A stretch of 64,000 nucleotides of DNA from Alphaproteobacteria bacterium (GTDB taxonomy: Bacteria > Pseudomonadota > Alphaproteobacteria > Rhizobiales > Xanthobacteraceae), in NCBI GenBank assembly GCA_005884685.1, contig VBAH01000083.1:1-64000 (forward strand), written 5' to 3'. Positions 9,530 through 17,184 of the stretch are shown in pieces. How positions within the stretch are numbered: the first letter of the stretch is position 1; every line of letters starts with the position of its first letter. The notes under the pieces were generated by a model. That model made no database searches. It was not told the DNA's origin and saw only the letters and a program-made list of their open reading frames with translations. A program made the translations under genes and the position numbers.

Positions 9530-11037
9530 TGTGAGGGTCCTGTCAGGGACGAGCCGCTCCTGGCCGGTCCGATGGTAAATCTGCTGCCGCCGAAGAAGCC
9601 GGCTTTGACTTCCTTCAGTCCGACGATGTCGTCGGAGCGGACCCAGCCGGGCGATCCGGTCGGGAAGCGGGTCTTGGCGCGCGCTGCAAGCTCGCGCGCG
9701 GTCTTCATGTCGCCGCGCGCCAGCGCCGCCTGCGCCGAGGCGAGATCGGCTTCCGCCACGTCGCCTTTGCGCCCATAGGCCATGGCGAGCTGCGAGTAGA
9801 CCTCAGGCGTCTCCGGCTCGCGCTGCATCGCGACGCGCAACAGCGAGATCGCCTCGTCCGAATAGCGGTTTTCGCCGGTCGCGACCAGCGCCTGGCCGAG
9901 CATGACGCGGATCAGCGGGGCATTCGGCGCGAGCGCGGCCGCGCGGCGCAGCGGCGCGATCGCCTGCACCGGGTGTGCGCTTTCGAGCAGCGCCTGACCT
10001 TTGAGCTCATGGAAGTACGGATTGTTCGGCTGCGTCTGGATCAGCGCATCGATCTGCGCCAGCGCGCCCGACAGTTCGCCATACCGATAGGCCGCGATCG
10101 CGCGGGCATAGCGCGCCGGCAGGCTCATATCGGTCGAGGGGTAGCGCCGCGCCACCGTGTCGGGGCGCTCCAGGAAGCCCGCGAGCTTGGCGCGCATCAT
10201 GTCGTGGCGCAGTTGCAGCTCGGGCGGATCCTTCTTGTCCCAGTACGGATTGGTCTTGACCAGTTCCTCGAGCGCGATCACGCGTTCCTTCGGCATCGGA
10301 TGGGTCTGCTGGTAGGGATCGACGCGCGAGGCGATCACCAGCATGTCGTCGGCGAAGCGCTTGAATGTGTCCTGCATCCCCTTGGCCGACTGGCCCGTGG
10401 CGTTGAGGAATTTCACCGCCGCGCGATCCGCCGACTCTTCCTGTGCGCGCACGTAAGAGAGCAGATTGCGGCGAATCATTTCCTGCGGGCCCTGGATCGC
10501 GGCCATCCCGATCTGCCCGGCTTCATTACTGCGGCCAGCGGCCGCGCCGCCAACCATGGCGCCGACTCCGAGCAAAAGCGCGATGATCGAGGCGGTCTGC
10601 GCATTCGCGAGCTGCTCGCGCAGGCGCGACAGGTGCCCGCCTGCCATGTGGCCGGTCTCGTGCGCGAGCACCCCGATGATCTCGTTCGGGGTTTTGGAAT
10701 CGTACAGCGCGCCGACGTTGATGAAGATGTGGCGGCCGTCCATCACGAACGCGTTGAACACGCGCGCGTTGATCAGCACGACCTTCACGTTCTGCTGCGA
10801 GAGCCCCGCCACCTTCAGGATCGGCGCGGTGTAGTCGCGCAGCAGCTGCTCGATCTCGGAATCGCGGATCAGCGGCAGGCCATTGCCCGGACCGCCGGGT
10901 TTCGGCTGCGCAAAGCTCGGCTGGCCACTGAGCACCAGCGCGGTGGCGGTCAACAGCGCGATGGCGCGCGACGCTGGAATCGCGCGGCGCGGCCTGCTAG
11001 GTCTCTCCAAATCCATCCGGAATCCCGATCCGCCCAC
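9526..11037 (-). CDS. M48 family zinc metalloprotease with TPR repeats (BepA-like)
   Basis: A 503-residue exported protease. Signal region at about 22-44, zinc site HETGH (H126, E127, H130) with the downstream QEESADRAA block supplying the third ligand, and a C-terminal half made of TPR-like helices. This domain order matches BepA/YfgC, which degrades or helps assemble outer-membrane proteins such as LptD; the assignment to that role is by family. An alternative start is the Met at codon 8 (11016). It overlaps the DsbA-like gene by 4 bases. Confidence 0.9.
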   Translation of the reverse strand: MGGSGFRMDLERPSRPRRAIPASRAIALLTATALVLSGQPSFAQPKPGGPGNGLPLIRDSEIEQLLRDYTAPILKVAGLSQQNVKVVLINARVFNAFVMDGRHIFINVGALYDSKTPNEIIGVLAHETGHMAGGHLSRLREQLANAQTASIIALLLGVGAMVGGAAAGRSNEAGQIGMAAIQGPQEMIRRNLLSYVRAQEESADRAAVKFLNATGQSAKGMQDTFKRFADDMLVIASRVDPYQQTHPMPKERVIALEELVKTNPYWDKKDPPELQLRHDMMRAKLAGFLERPDTVARRYPSTDMSLPARYARAIAAYRYGELSGALAQIDALIQTQPNNPYFHELKGQALLESAHPVQAIAPLRRAAALAPNAPLIRVMLGQALVATGENRYSDEAISLLRVAMQREPETPEVYSQLAMAYGRKGDVAEADLASAQAALARGDMKTARELAARAKTRFPTGSPGWVRSDDIVGLKEVKAGFFGGSRFTIGPARSGSSLTGPSQ

Positions 11038-11181
11038 TTTGCCGCAAACTAGGGACCCGGGCGGCTCGGGTCAACGCGCGGGCGATCACGGTTGCCGGCG
11101 CGACAATGACTCAAAAGCCCGCCGATTGCGGCGCGAGCGAGGCGGGCTAACCGTTTGCGCTGACAGGAGAAGCTTGACGTG

Positions 11182-12360
11182 ATGCTGGAGAGAGCGCGCC
11201 GCCTGATCACGCCTTCGGCACGCAGCGACGTGCCGCCGTTCATGGTGATGGACGTGATGGCGGCCGCGGCCCGCATCGAGGCGCAGGGCGGCCGCGTGGT
11301 GCACATGGAGGTCGGCCAGCCGGCCGCCTCGGCGCCACGCAGCGCGATCGCCGCCGCCAAGGCCGCGCTCGATGGTGGCGATATCGGCTACACGCAGGCG
11401 CTCGGAATTCCGGCGCTGCGCGCGCGCATCTCCCGCCACTATGCCGAGACGCACGGCGTCACGGTCGAGCCCGAGCGCATCGTGGTGACCACCGGCTCCT
11501 CGGCCGGATTCGTCCTCGCGTTTCTCGCGCTGTTCGAGCCGGGCGATCGCGTGGCGGTCGCGTGCCCGGGCTATCCGCCCTACCGGCACATCCTGACCGC
11601 GCTCGGCTGCGAGCCGGTGCTGATCGAGATCTCGGCCGCAACCGACTGGTCGATCACCGTCGATGCCCTGCTTGAAGCGCACCGCCGCACCCCGCTCAAC
11701 AGCGTCCTGGTCGCGAGCCCGGCCAATCCGACCGGGACCATGATGCGCCCTGATGCGCTGAGCCGCCTGATCGCGGCGGCGGAAGGCGAGGGCATCCGCT
11801 TCATTTCGGATGAGATCTACCACGGGCTCGACTACGCATTTCCGGCCGAGACCGCGGCGAAGTTCTCCGACAATGCCGTGATCATCAACTCGTTCTCGAA
11901 ATATTTCTGCATGACCGGCTGGCGCGTCGGCTGGATGGTCGCGCCCGAGCCGCTGATGCGCCCGATCGAGCGGCTGCAGCAGAACCTCGCGATCTCGGTT
12001 CCGACGCTGTCGCAGGTGGCGGCGGCCGCCGCCTTCGATGGCCGCGAGGAGATGGAGGCCGTGAAGCACGGCTATGAGGTGAACCGCCGCATTCTGGTGG
12101 AGGGCCTGCCGAAGGCCGGCCTCGCCAAGTTCCTGCCGGTCGATGGCGCGTTTTATCTCTATGCCGACGTGTCGGGCTTCACCGACGACAGCTTCGATTT
12201 TGCGAAACGCATGCTGGAGGAGGCGGGTGTTGCCGCGACCCCCGGCATCGATTTCGACCCGGTCGACGGCACGCACTTCGTGCGCTTCTGCTATGCGGGC
12301 TCCGCGGCCGACATGCGCGAGGCGGTCGCGCGCATCGGGGTGTGGCTGCACCGCCGCTAG
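11182..12360 (+). CDS. Pyridoxal-phosphate aminotransferase, class I/II
   Basis: A fold-type I aminotransferase of about 393 residues. It has GSSAGFVLAFLALFEPGD for phosphate binding, ASPANPTGTMM, SDEIYHGLDY, and the PLP lysine K240 in SFSKYFCMTGWRVGW. The substrate cannot be read from sequence; the family includes aspartate and aromatic aminotransferases. A GTG at 11179 directly precedes the chosen ATG; AGGAGA at 11165-11170 fits either. It stands divergent from the protease gene. Confidence 0.88.
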   Translation: MLERARRLITPSARSDVPPFMVMDVMAAAARIEAQGGRVVHMEVGQPAASAPRSAIAAAKAALDGGDIGYTQALGIPALRARISRHYAETHGVTVEPERIVVTTGSSAGFVLAFLALFEPGDRVAVACPGYPPYRHILTALGCEPVLIEISAATDWSITVDALLEAHRRTPLNSVLVASPANPTGTMMRPDALSRLIAAAEGEGIRFISDEIYHGLDYAFPAETAAKFSDNAVIINSFSKYFCMTGWRVGWMVAPEPLMRPIERLQQNLAISVPTLSQVAAAAAFDGREEMEAVKHGYEVNRRILVEGLPKAGLAKFLPVDGAFYLYADVSGFTDDSFDFAKRMLEEAGVAATPGIDFDPVDGTHFVRFCYAGSAADMREAVARIGVWLHRR

Positions 12361-12522
12361 CCCAATGTTCACTTGATCTTGTACGCCCTGCGCACCAGAT
12401 CTGTCGGCGTGAGGGTTGCCCGCGAGGCACGGTCAAGCTAAACGGCATCTCCCTCACCACGATCCGGCCATCCGAGCGGCGCGTGCCGCGCATGCCAACC
12501 CGAAGCAAAGGACGAACGATAC

Positions 12523-12957
12523 ATGTGGAGCGGCCCTAAAGGCGCCAGCGTCCAAGAGCGCCTCGACCGAGCTGCGGAAGCCAAGAAGGCTCTGCTCGAC
12601 AGGTTCAAGAAACAGCCGGGACCCGGCGACAAGGAATACGAGGAGCGTCAGGCCCAGTTAAGGGCGGTCGCCGAGGCGAGGCGCCTGCGCGAGGAAGCGC
12701 GCGCCAAGCAGAAGGCCGAGGAAGAGGCCGCCCGCGCCGAAGCCGCGCGGTTGAAGGCGCTCGAGGAAGCCGAGACCCGCCGCAAGCAGGCCGAGGACAA
12801 AGCCCGCATCGCCGCCGAAGAGGCCGCCATCATGGCCCAGCTCAAGGCCGAGGAAGAGGAAAAGCAGGCCGCGCTGCTTGCCGAACAGAAGGCCGCGCGC
12901 GATGCGCGCTATGCGGCCCGCAAGGCGGCGAAGAAGGAGCGGCGGCGCGGGTATTGA
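12523..12957 (+). CDS. Coiled-coil protein of the DUF6481 type
   Basis: A 144-residue, very charged protein starting MWSGPKGASVQERLDRAAEAKKALLDRF. Residues about 45-144 are an uninterrupted Ala/Glu/Lys/Arg helix of coiled-coil character ending in a basic AARKAAKKERRRGY tail. This composition matches the small DUF6481 proteins common in rhizobia. Function unknown. It converges on the GST gene with 12 bases between stops. Confidence 0.75.
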   Translation: MWSGPKGASVQERLDRAAEAKKALLDRFKKQPGPGDKEYEERQAQLRAVAEARRLREEARAKQKAEEEAARAEAARLKALEEAETRRKQAEDKARIAAEEAAIMAQLKAEEEEKQAALLAEQKAARDARYAARKAAKKERRRGY

Positions 12958-12969
12958 GCGGCGCCGCGC

Positions 12970-13626
12970 TCAAAACTCCACGTCGAGCTCCTCGACTTCC
13001 TCCGGCTCGGCTCTCGCCGCCTCGATCCACTCCTTCATGGCGGGCAGCGCCGTCATGGTGGCGCAGTAGGCGGCGCAATCGCTGTCGAGCTTCACCTCGT
13101 AGGTGAGGAAGCGCGTGCACACCGGCGCGTACATTGCGTCCGCCATCGTGGGCTCTGCGCCGAACAGATACGGCCCGCCATAGGCCGCGAGACACTCGCG
13201 CCAGATCGACACCAAGCGGTCGATGTCGGCCTGCACGCCGGCCCACACCTTGAAGCCCGGATAGCGCGCACGCAAGTTCATCGGCAGCGCGGAGCGCAGA
13301 TTCGAAAAGCCGGAATGCATCTCGCCGCAGATCGAGCGGCAATGCGCGCGCGCTGCGCGCGCCTCGGGCAACAGCCGGGCCTCGGGCTTGAGCTCATTGA
13401 GATATTCGGCGATCGCGAGCGTGTCCCACACCTTGATGCCATCGTGTGTCAGGCACGGCACCAGGAACGAGGGCGAGAGCAGCAGCAGCTCGGCGCGCGC
13501 GGAAGCATCGTCGATGCCGGACATCTCGACCGCAACGTCGAGCCCCGCCATCCTGCACAGCAGAAAGCCGCGCAAGGACCATGCGCCATAGTTGCGGCTG
13601 TTGATCGAGAGTGTCGCTTCGGCCAT
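12970..13626 (-). CDS. Glutathione S-transferase family protein
   Basis: 218 residues with a GST-like layout: an N-terminal thioredoxin-type domain including SFLVPCLTHDG and VWDTLAIAEYLNEL (the cis-Pro and SNAIL/DTLAI region that binds glutathione), and an all-helical C-terminal domain with EPTMADAMYAPVCTRF. The N-terminal catalytic Ser/Tyr is not obvious (INSRNYGAWSLRG). Likely a detoxification or isomerisation enzyme; substrate unknown. Confidence 0.88.
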   Translation of the reverse strand: MAEATLSINSRNYGAWSLRGFLLCRMAGLDVAVEMSGIDDASARAELLLLSPSFLVPCLTHDGIKVWDTLAIAEYLNELKPEARLLPEARAARAHCRSICGEMHSGFSNLRSALPMNLRARYPGFKVWAGVQADIDRLVSIWRECLAAYGGPYLFGAEPTMADAMYAPVCTRFLTYEVKLDSDCAAYCATMTALPAMKEWIEAARAEPEEVEELDVEF

Positions 13627-13763
13627 GGATCGTTCCCCCGTTGCCGGCCCGGCGAGCGCGCGGCTCGGCCGTCTCAGTCAAAATGCTCCGGCCGCGTCGC
13701 GACCGGCTTTGCCCCGGCAAGGGCGGGTTATCCACGCATGGCCACCCTGCGGATAATTATCTC

Positions 13764-13785
13764 GCAGTGCAGCAGGAAATGCACT
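13764..13785. promoter_or_regulatory. Inverted repeat upstream of phaZ, candidate PhaR-type site
   Basis: AGTGCA (13766-13771) and TGCACT (13780-13785) form an inverted repeat with an 8-base spacer, about 65 bases before the depolymerase start. The left half overlaps GCAGTGCA, the complement of the TGCACTGC core also seen at 53253-53267. PhaR repressors of PHB metabolism are reported to bind CTGC-N3-GCAG-like sites; linking this repeat to PhaR is inference. Confidence 0.3.
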
Positions 13786-13847
13786 AGCCTTTTCGTTGCC
13801 GGGTTGAGCTTTTTGGCTGGGGCGTCGCACTCGCGGCGCAAAAACGC

Positions 13848-15059
13848 ATGCTCTACCAGGCGTATCAGGCGCATTCCGACATCATGGTGCCGGTGCGGGC
13901 ATGGGCCGGCGCGGCGTTGAATGCGTTTGCGCCGATGAACGGGTTTTCCGGCCCGGCGATCAAGAACCTCAGCGCCGCCTATGAGCTGATCGCGCGCGCG
14001 CGCCTCACCCACGTGCGGCCGTCCTACGGCATCGAGACGGTCGCGGTCGGCAACGAAGAAGTGCCGGTCGTCGAGAAAGCCGCGCACGTCACGCCGTTCG
14101 GCACGCTGCTGCATTTCGCCAAGGACGTGCGCACCGAACAGCCGCGCGTGCTGCTGGTCGCGCCGCTCTCCGGCCATTTCGCGACGCTGTTGCGCAGCAC
14201 CGTCAGGACGCTGCTGCCGGAGAACGACGTCTACATCACGGACTGGCACAACGCGCGCGATGCCCCGCTCTCCGCCGGCCGCTTCGGCTTCGACGATTAC
14301 GTCGAGCACCTGATCACGTTCCTCGAGGTGATCGGGCCGGGCGCGCACGTCATCGCGGTGTGCCAGCCCTGCGTCGCCGCCCTGATCGCCGCCGCCGTGA
14401 TGGCGCAGACCAACAATCCCGCGCAGCCGCGCTCGATGACCCTGATGGCGGGGCCCGTCGACTGCCGCGTCAATCCCACCAAGGTCAACGAGCTTGCGAC
14501 GTCGAAGCCGATCTCGTGGTTCGAGCAGAACCTGATCGCGAGCGTGCCGCTGCGCTATCCCGGCGCGTTCCGCCGCGTCTATCCGGGTTTCGTCCAGCTC
14601 GCGGCGTTCATGACCATGAACATCGACCGGCATGTGAAGGCGCACCGCGATCTGTACGACAATCTCGTCGCCGGCGAGCTCGCCAAGGCGGCGCGCACGA
14701 AGGCATTTTACGACGAATACTTCGCGGTGCTCGATCTGACCGCCGAGTTCTATCTCGAAACCGTGCGGTTGATATTCCAGGAGTATGCGCTTGCGAGGGG
14801 CACGCTGAAATTCCGCGGCGAACTGGTCGAGCCGCGCGCGATCAGACGCACCGCATTGTTCACCGTGGAAGGCGAGAAGGACGACATCTGCGCCGTCGGC
14901 CAGACACTCGCCGCGCAGGAGCTGTGCAGCGGCATCCGCCCCTACCGCAAGCGCCATCACATGCAGCCCGGCGTCGGGCACTACGGCGTGTTCGCAGGCA
15001 AGAAATGGGAGGCGCAGATCTATCCGCTGGTGCGCAATACGGTCTTGTCGAGCGATTAA
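13848..15059 (+). CDS. phaZ: Intracellular polyhydroxyalkanoate (PHB) depolymerase
   Basis: Breaks down stored polyhydroxybutyrate granules. 403 residues with the N-terminal MLYQAYQAHSDIMVPVRAWA typical of intracellular depolymerases, LLVAPLSGHFATLLRSTVRTLL, YITDWHNARDAPL, and a lipase-like box VIAVCQPCVAAL in which C172 takes the nucleophile position, as in Ralstonia PhaZ1. The C-terminal FTVEGEKDDICAVGQT and PGVGHYGVFAGKKW blocks supply Asp and His. Cytoplasmic, granule-bound by family. Confidence 0.95.
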   Translation: MLYQAYQAHSDIMVPVRAWAGAALNAFAPMNGFSGPAIKNLSAAYELIARARLTHVRPSYGIETVAVGNEEVPVVEKAAHVTPFGTLLHFAKDVRTEQPRVLLVAPLSGHFATLLRSTVRTLLPENDVYITDWHNARDAPLSAGRFGFDDYVEHLITFLEVIGPGAHVIAVCQPCVAALIAAAVMAQTNNPAQPRSMTLMAGPVDCRVNPTKVNELATSKPISWFEQNLIASVPLRYPGAFRRVYPGFVQLAAFMTMNIDRHVKAHRDLYDNLVAGELAKAARTKAFYDEYFAVLDLTAEFYLETVRLIFQEYALARGTLKFRGELVEPRAIRRTALFTVEGEKDDICAVGQTLAAQELCSGIRPYRKRHHMQPGVGHYGVFAGKKWEAQIYPLVRNTVLSSD

Positions 15060-15123
15060 GGCGCGGTTTTCGCCGCCTCCCTTCGCCTGCAGCAGGCGAA
15101 TCATGTGTTCCCGCGCGGCGGCC

Positions 15124-17175
15124 TCAGCGCAGCGCGGCTGCGATGTTGCCGCCGTCGACCGTCGTGACATCGGCGGTGGTTTTCAACGCCAATGCCTGCG
15201 CGACGAACGCCTGCGCGACGTCGTCCGCCGTGACCTCGCGCCCGAGCAGGTTGCCGCGCATGTAGTCGGCCTCGGTCAGGCCGCGGGCTTTCGCGCGTGC
15301 GGCGATGAAATCGTCGGTCAAAAGCCCTGAGCGGATGCGGTCGGCATTCACCCCGTTGGCGCGGATGCCGTCGGCGCCGTAGTCGAGCGCGTATTGGCGG
15401 ACCAGCAGCAGGGTCGCTGCCTTGGGCAGACCGTAAGGCCCGAAGTTCGGGCCCGGATTGACCGCCTGCTTCGACACGTTGAACAACAGGCAGCCGCCGG
15501 TGCCTTGGGTCAGCATGATCTTCACGGCGGCTTGCGCGACGCGCTGGTGGCCGTAGAAATTCAGCTCGAAGCTTTCGCGCAGCAGCGCTTCGTCGACCTC
15601 GCCGATACGGCCCTGCCATGCCGCGCCCGCGTTCGACACCACGATGTCGATCCCGCCAAAGGATTCGACGATCGCCGCGAATGCGGCGCGCACCGAAGCG
15701 GCGTCCGTCACGTCGCATTTGATGCCGATGGCGCCGCCGATTTCCTCGGCCTTCTTTTGCGCGGCAGCCTCGTTCACGTCGAGCAGTGCGACTTCGGCGC
15801 CTGCTGCGCGAAAAGCGCGCGCGGTCGCGGCCCCGATCGCGCCGGCCGCGCCGGTCACCGCCACGATCTGGCCGGCGAGCGGTTTCTCGGGCGCGGCTCC
15901 GAGCTTGGCCTGCTCGAGCGACCAGTATTCCATGTCGAACAGGTTCTGGTCGTCGAGCGCCTGGTAACGGCCGATCGCTTCCGCGTCGGTGATCGTCTCG
16001 ATGGCGGCTTCGGCGAGATCGGCCGCCACGCGTGCGTCCGTGGCGGAGCGGCCAAGTCCGAACAGCCCCAGCCCCGGGACGAGTGCCACGCGCGGCATCG
16101 GATCGAGCGGCTTTTTCGTGGCCCCGACGCGCGCGTTGTTGGATTCGAAATACCGCTGATACATCCTGACAAAGTTCGCGACCGCCGCGCGCACATCGTG
16201 GCGGAATTCGTCAAGCTTGCCCGCCTGCGGCGGCGGTACGATCAGCGGCCAGTTCTTGGTGCGGATCGTGTGGTCGGGTGTCGCCACGCCGGCCTGGCTG
16301 TAGCGGGCAAGCTCCGCGCCGTTGACGAAATTGAGGATCGCATCGTTCGTCCGGAAATCCAGGATGAAGCGTTTCCAGGCGCCCTCGATCTTCTCGTCCC
16401 GCAGCGCGCACGCGCCGCGGATGATCGGCGCCACATCGGTACTGTTTGCGATCTGCTGCGGCATCCGCGCGCTTGCGAACACCGCCTTGCGTCCGTGCTT
16501 CAGCCGGTCCTCGGCAAGCGTCACATGGTCGATCATGCGCTCGTAGGCTTCGCGCGCATCCGCGCCGAAGGTGAAGATGCCATGGCGATGCAGGATCAGG
16601 CCTTCGACCGCGGGATCGCGCTCGTAAACGTCGGCCGCGGCTTTGGCGAGCGCGAAGCCCGGCATGATGTAGGGCACATAGCCCATGCGCTTGCCGTACA
16701 CCTCCGCGCATAGCGCATCGCCCTCCGGCTGGTCGGTGAGGCTCAGAGCCGCGGTCGAATGCGTGTGATCGACGAACTTGTGCGGCAGAAAGGCGTGCAG
16801 CAGCGTCTCGACCGAAGGATTGGGCGCTGACGGATCGATCAGGTTCGCGCGCTGCACGCGCACCATGTCCTCGTCGGTGAGGGAATCGCGCGCGCGCAGC
16901 TTGCGCAGCGGTTCGAGCCGCACGGCAGGGAGGCCCGCGGGCTCGATCGTGCCCATGTCCCAGCCCGAGCCTTTGACGCAGAGCACCTCGACCTCGTCGC
17001 CGTTGAGGTCGGGCCGCATCGTCTTCACCGAAGTGTTGCCGCCGCCGTGCAGAACGAGCTTGCGATTGCGGCCGAGCAGGCGCGTCGTATAGACGCGCAG
17101 CGCGAGATCGCGCGCGAGGCCGGGATAGCGGGTGACAGCGGCTTGCGCCTCGTGATCGGCCCACTCGCTCTTCAT
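15124..17175 (-). CDS. Bifunctional class II aldolase / short-chain dehydrogenase
   Basis: A 683-residue fusion. The N-terminal part (about 20-260) is a class II aldolase/adducin domain with metal-binding His pairs in DHTHSTAALSL and GLILHRHGIFTFG. The C-terminal part (about 425-683) is a Rossmann-fold dehydrogenase with VTGAAGAIGAATA and the NVSKQ ... YGLPKAA catalytic Ser/Tyr/Lys. Such fusions act on rhamnulose-1-phosphate or related deoxy-sugar pathways in rhizobia, but no sugar transporter or kinase lies here, so the substrate is open. It ends 65 bases from phaZ, convergent. Confidence 0.92.
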   Translation of the reverse strand: MKSEWADHEAQAAVTRYPGLARDLALRVYTTRLLGRNRKLVLHGGGNTSVKTMRPDLNGDEVEVLCVKGSGWDMGTIEPAGLPAVRLEPLRKLRARDSLTDEDMVRVQRANLIDPSAPNPSVETLLHAFLPHKFVDHTHSTAALSLTDQPEGDALCAEVYGKRMGYVPYIMPGFALAKAAADVYERDPAVEGLILHRHGIFTFGADAREAYERMIDHVTLAEDRLKHGRKAVFASARMPQQIANSTDVAPIIRGACALRDEKIEGAWKRFILDFRTNDAILNFVNGAELARYSQAGVATPDHTIRTKNWPLIVPPPQAGKLDEFRHDVRAAVANFVRMYQRYFESNNARVGATKKPLDPMPRVALVPGLGLFGLGRSATDARVAADLAEAAIETITDAEAIGRYQALDDQNLFDMEYWSLEQAKLGAAPEKPLAGQIVAVTGAAGAIGAATARAFRAAGAEVALLDVNEAAAQKKAEEIGGAIGIKCDVTDAASVRAAFAAIVESFGGIDIVVSNAGAAWQGRIGEVDEALLRESFELNFYGHQRVAQAAVKIMLTQGTGGCLLFNVSKQAVNPGPNFGPYGLPKAATLLLVRQYALDYGADGIRANGVNADRIRSGLLTDDFIAARAKARGLTEADYMRGNLLGREVTADDVAQAFVAQALALKTTADVTTVDGGNIAAALR

Positions 17176-17184
17176 GCGAACAGC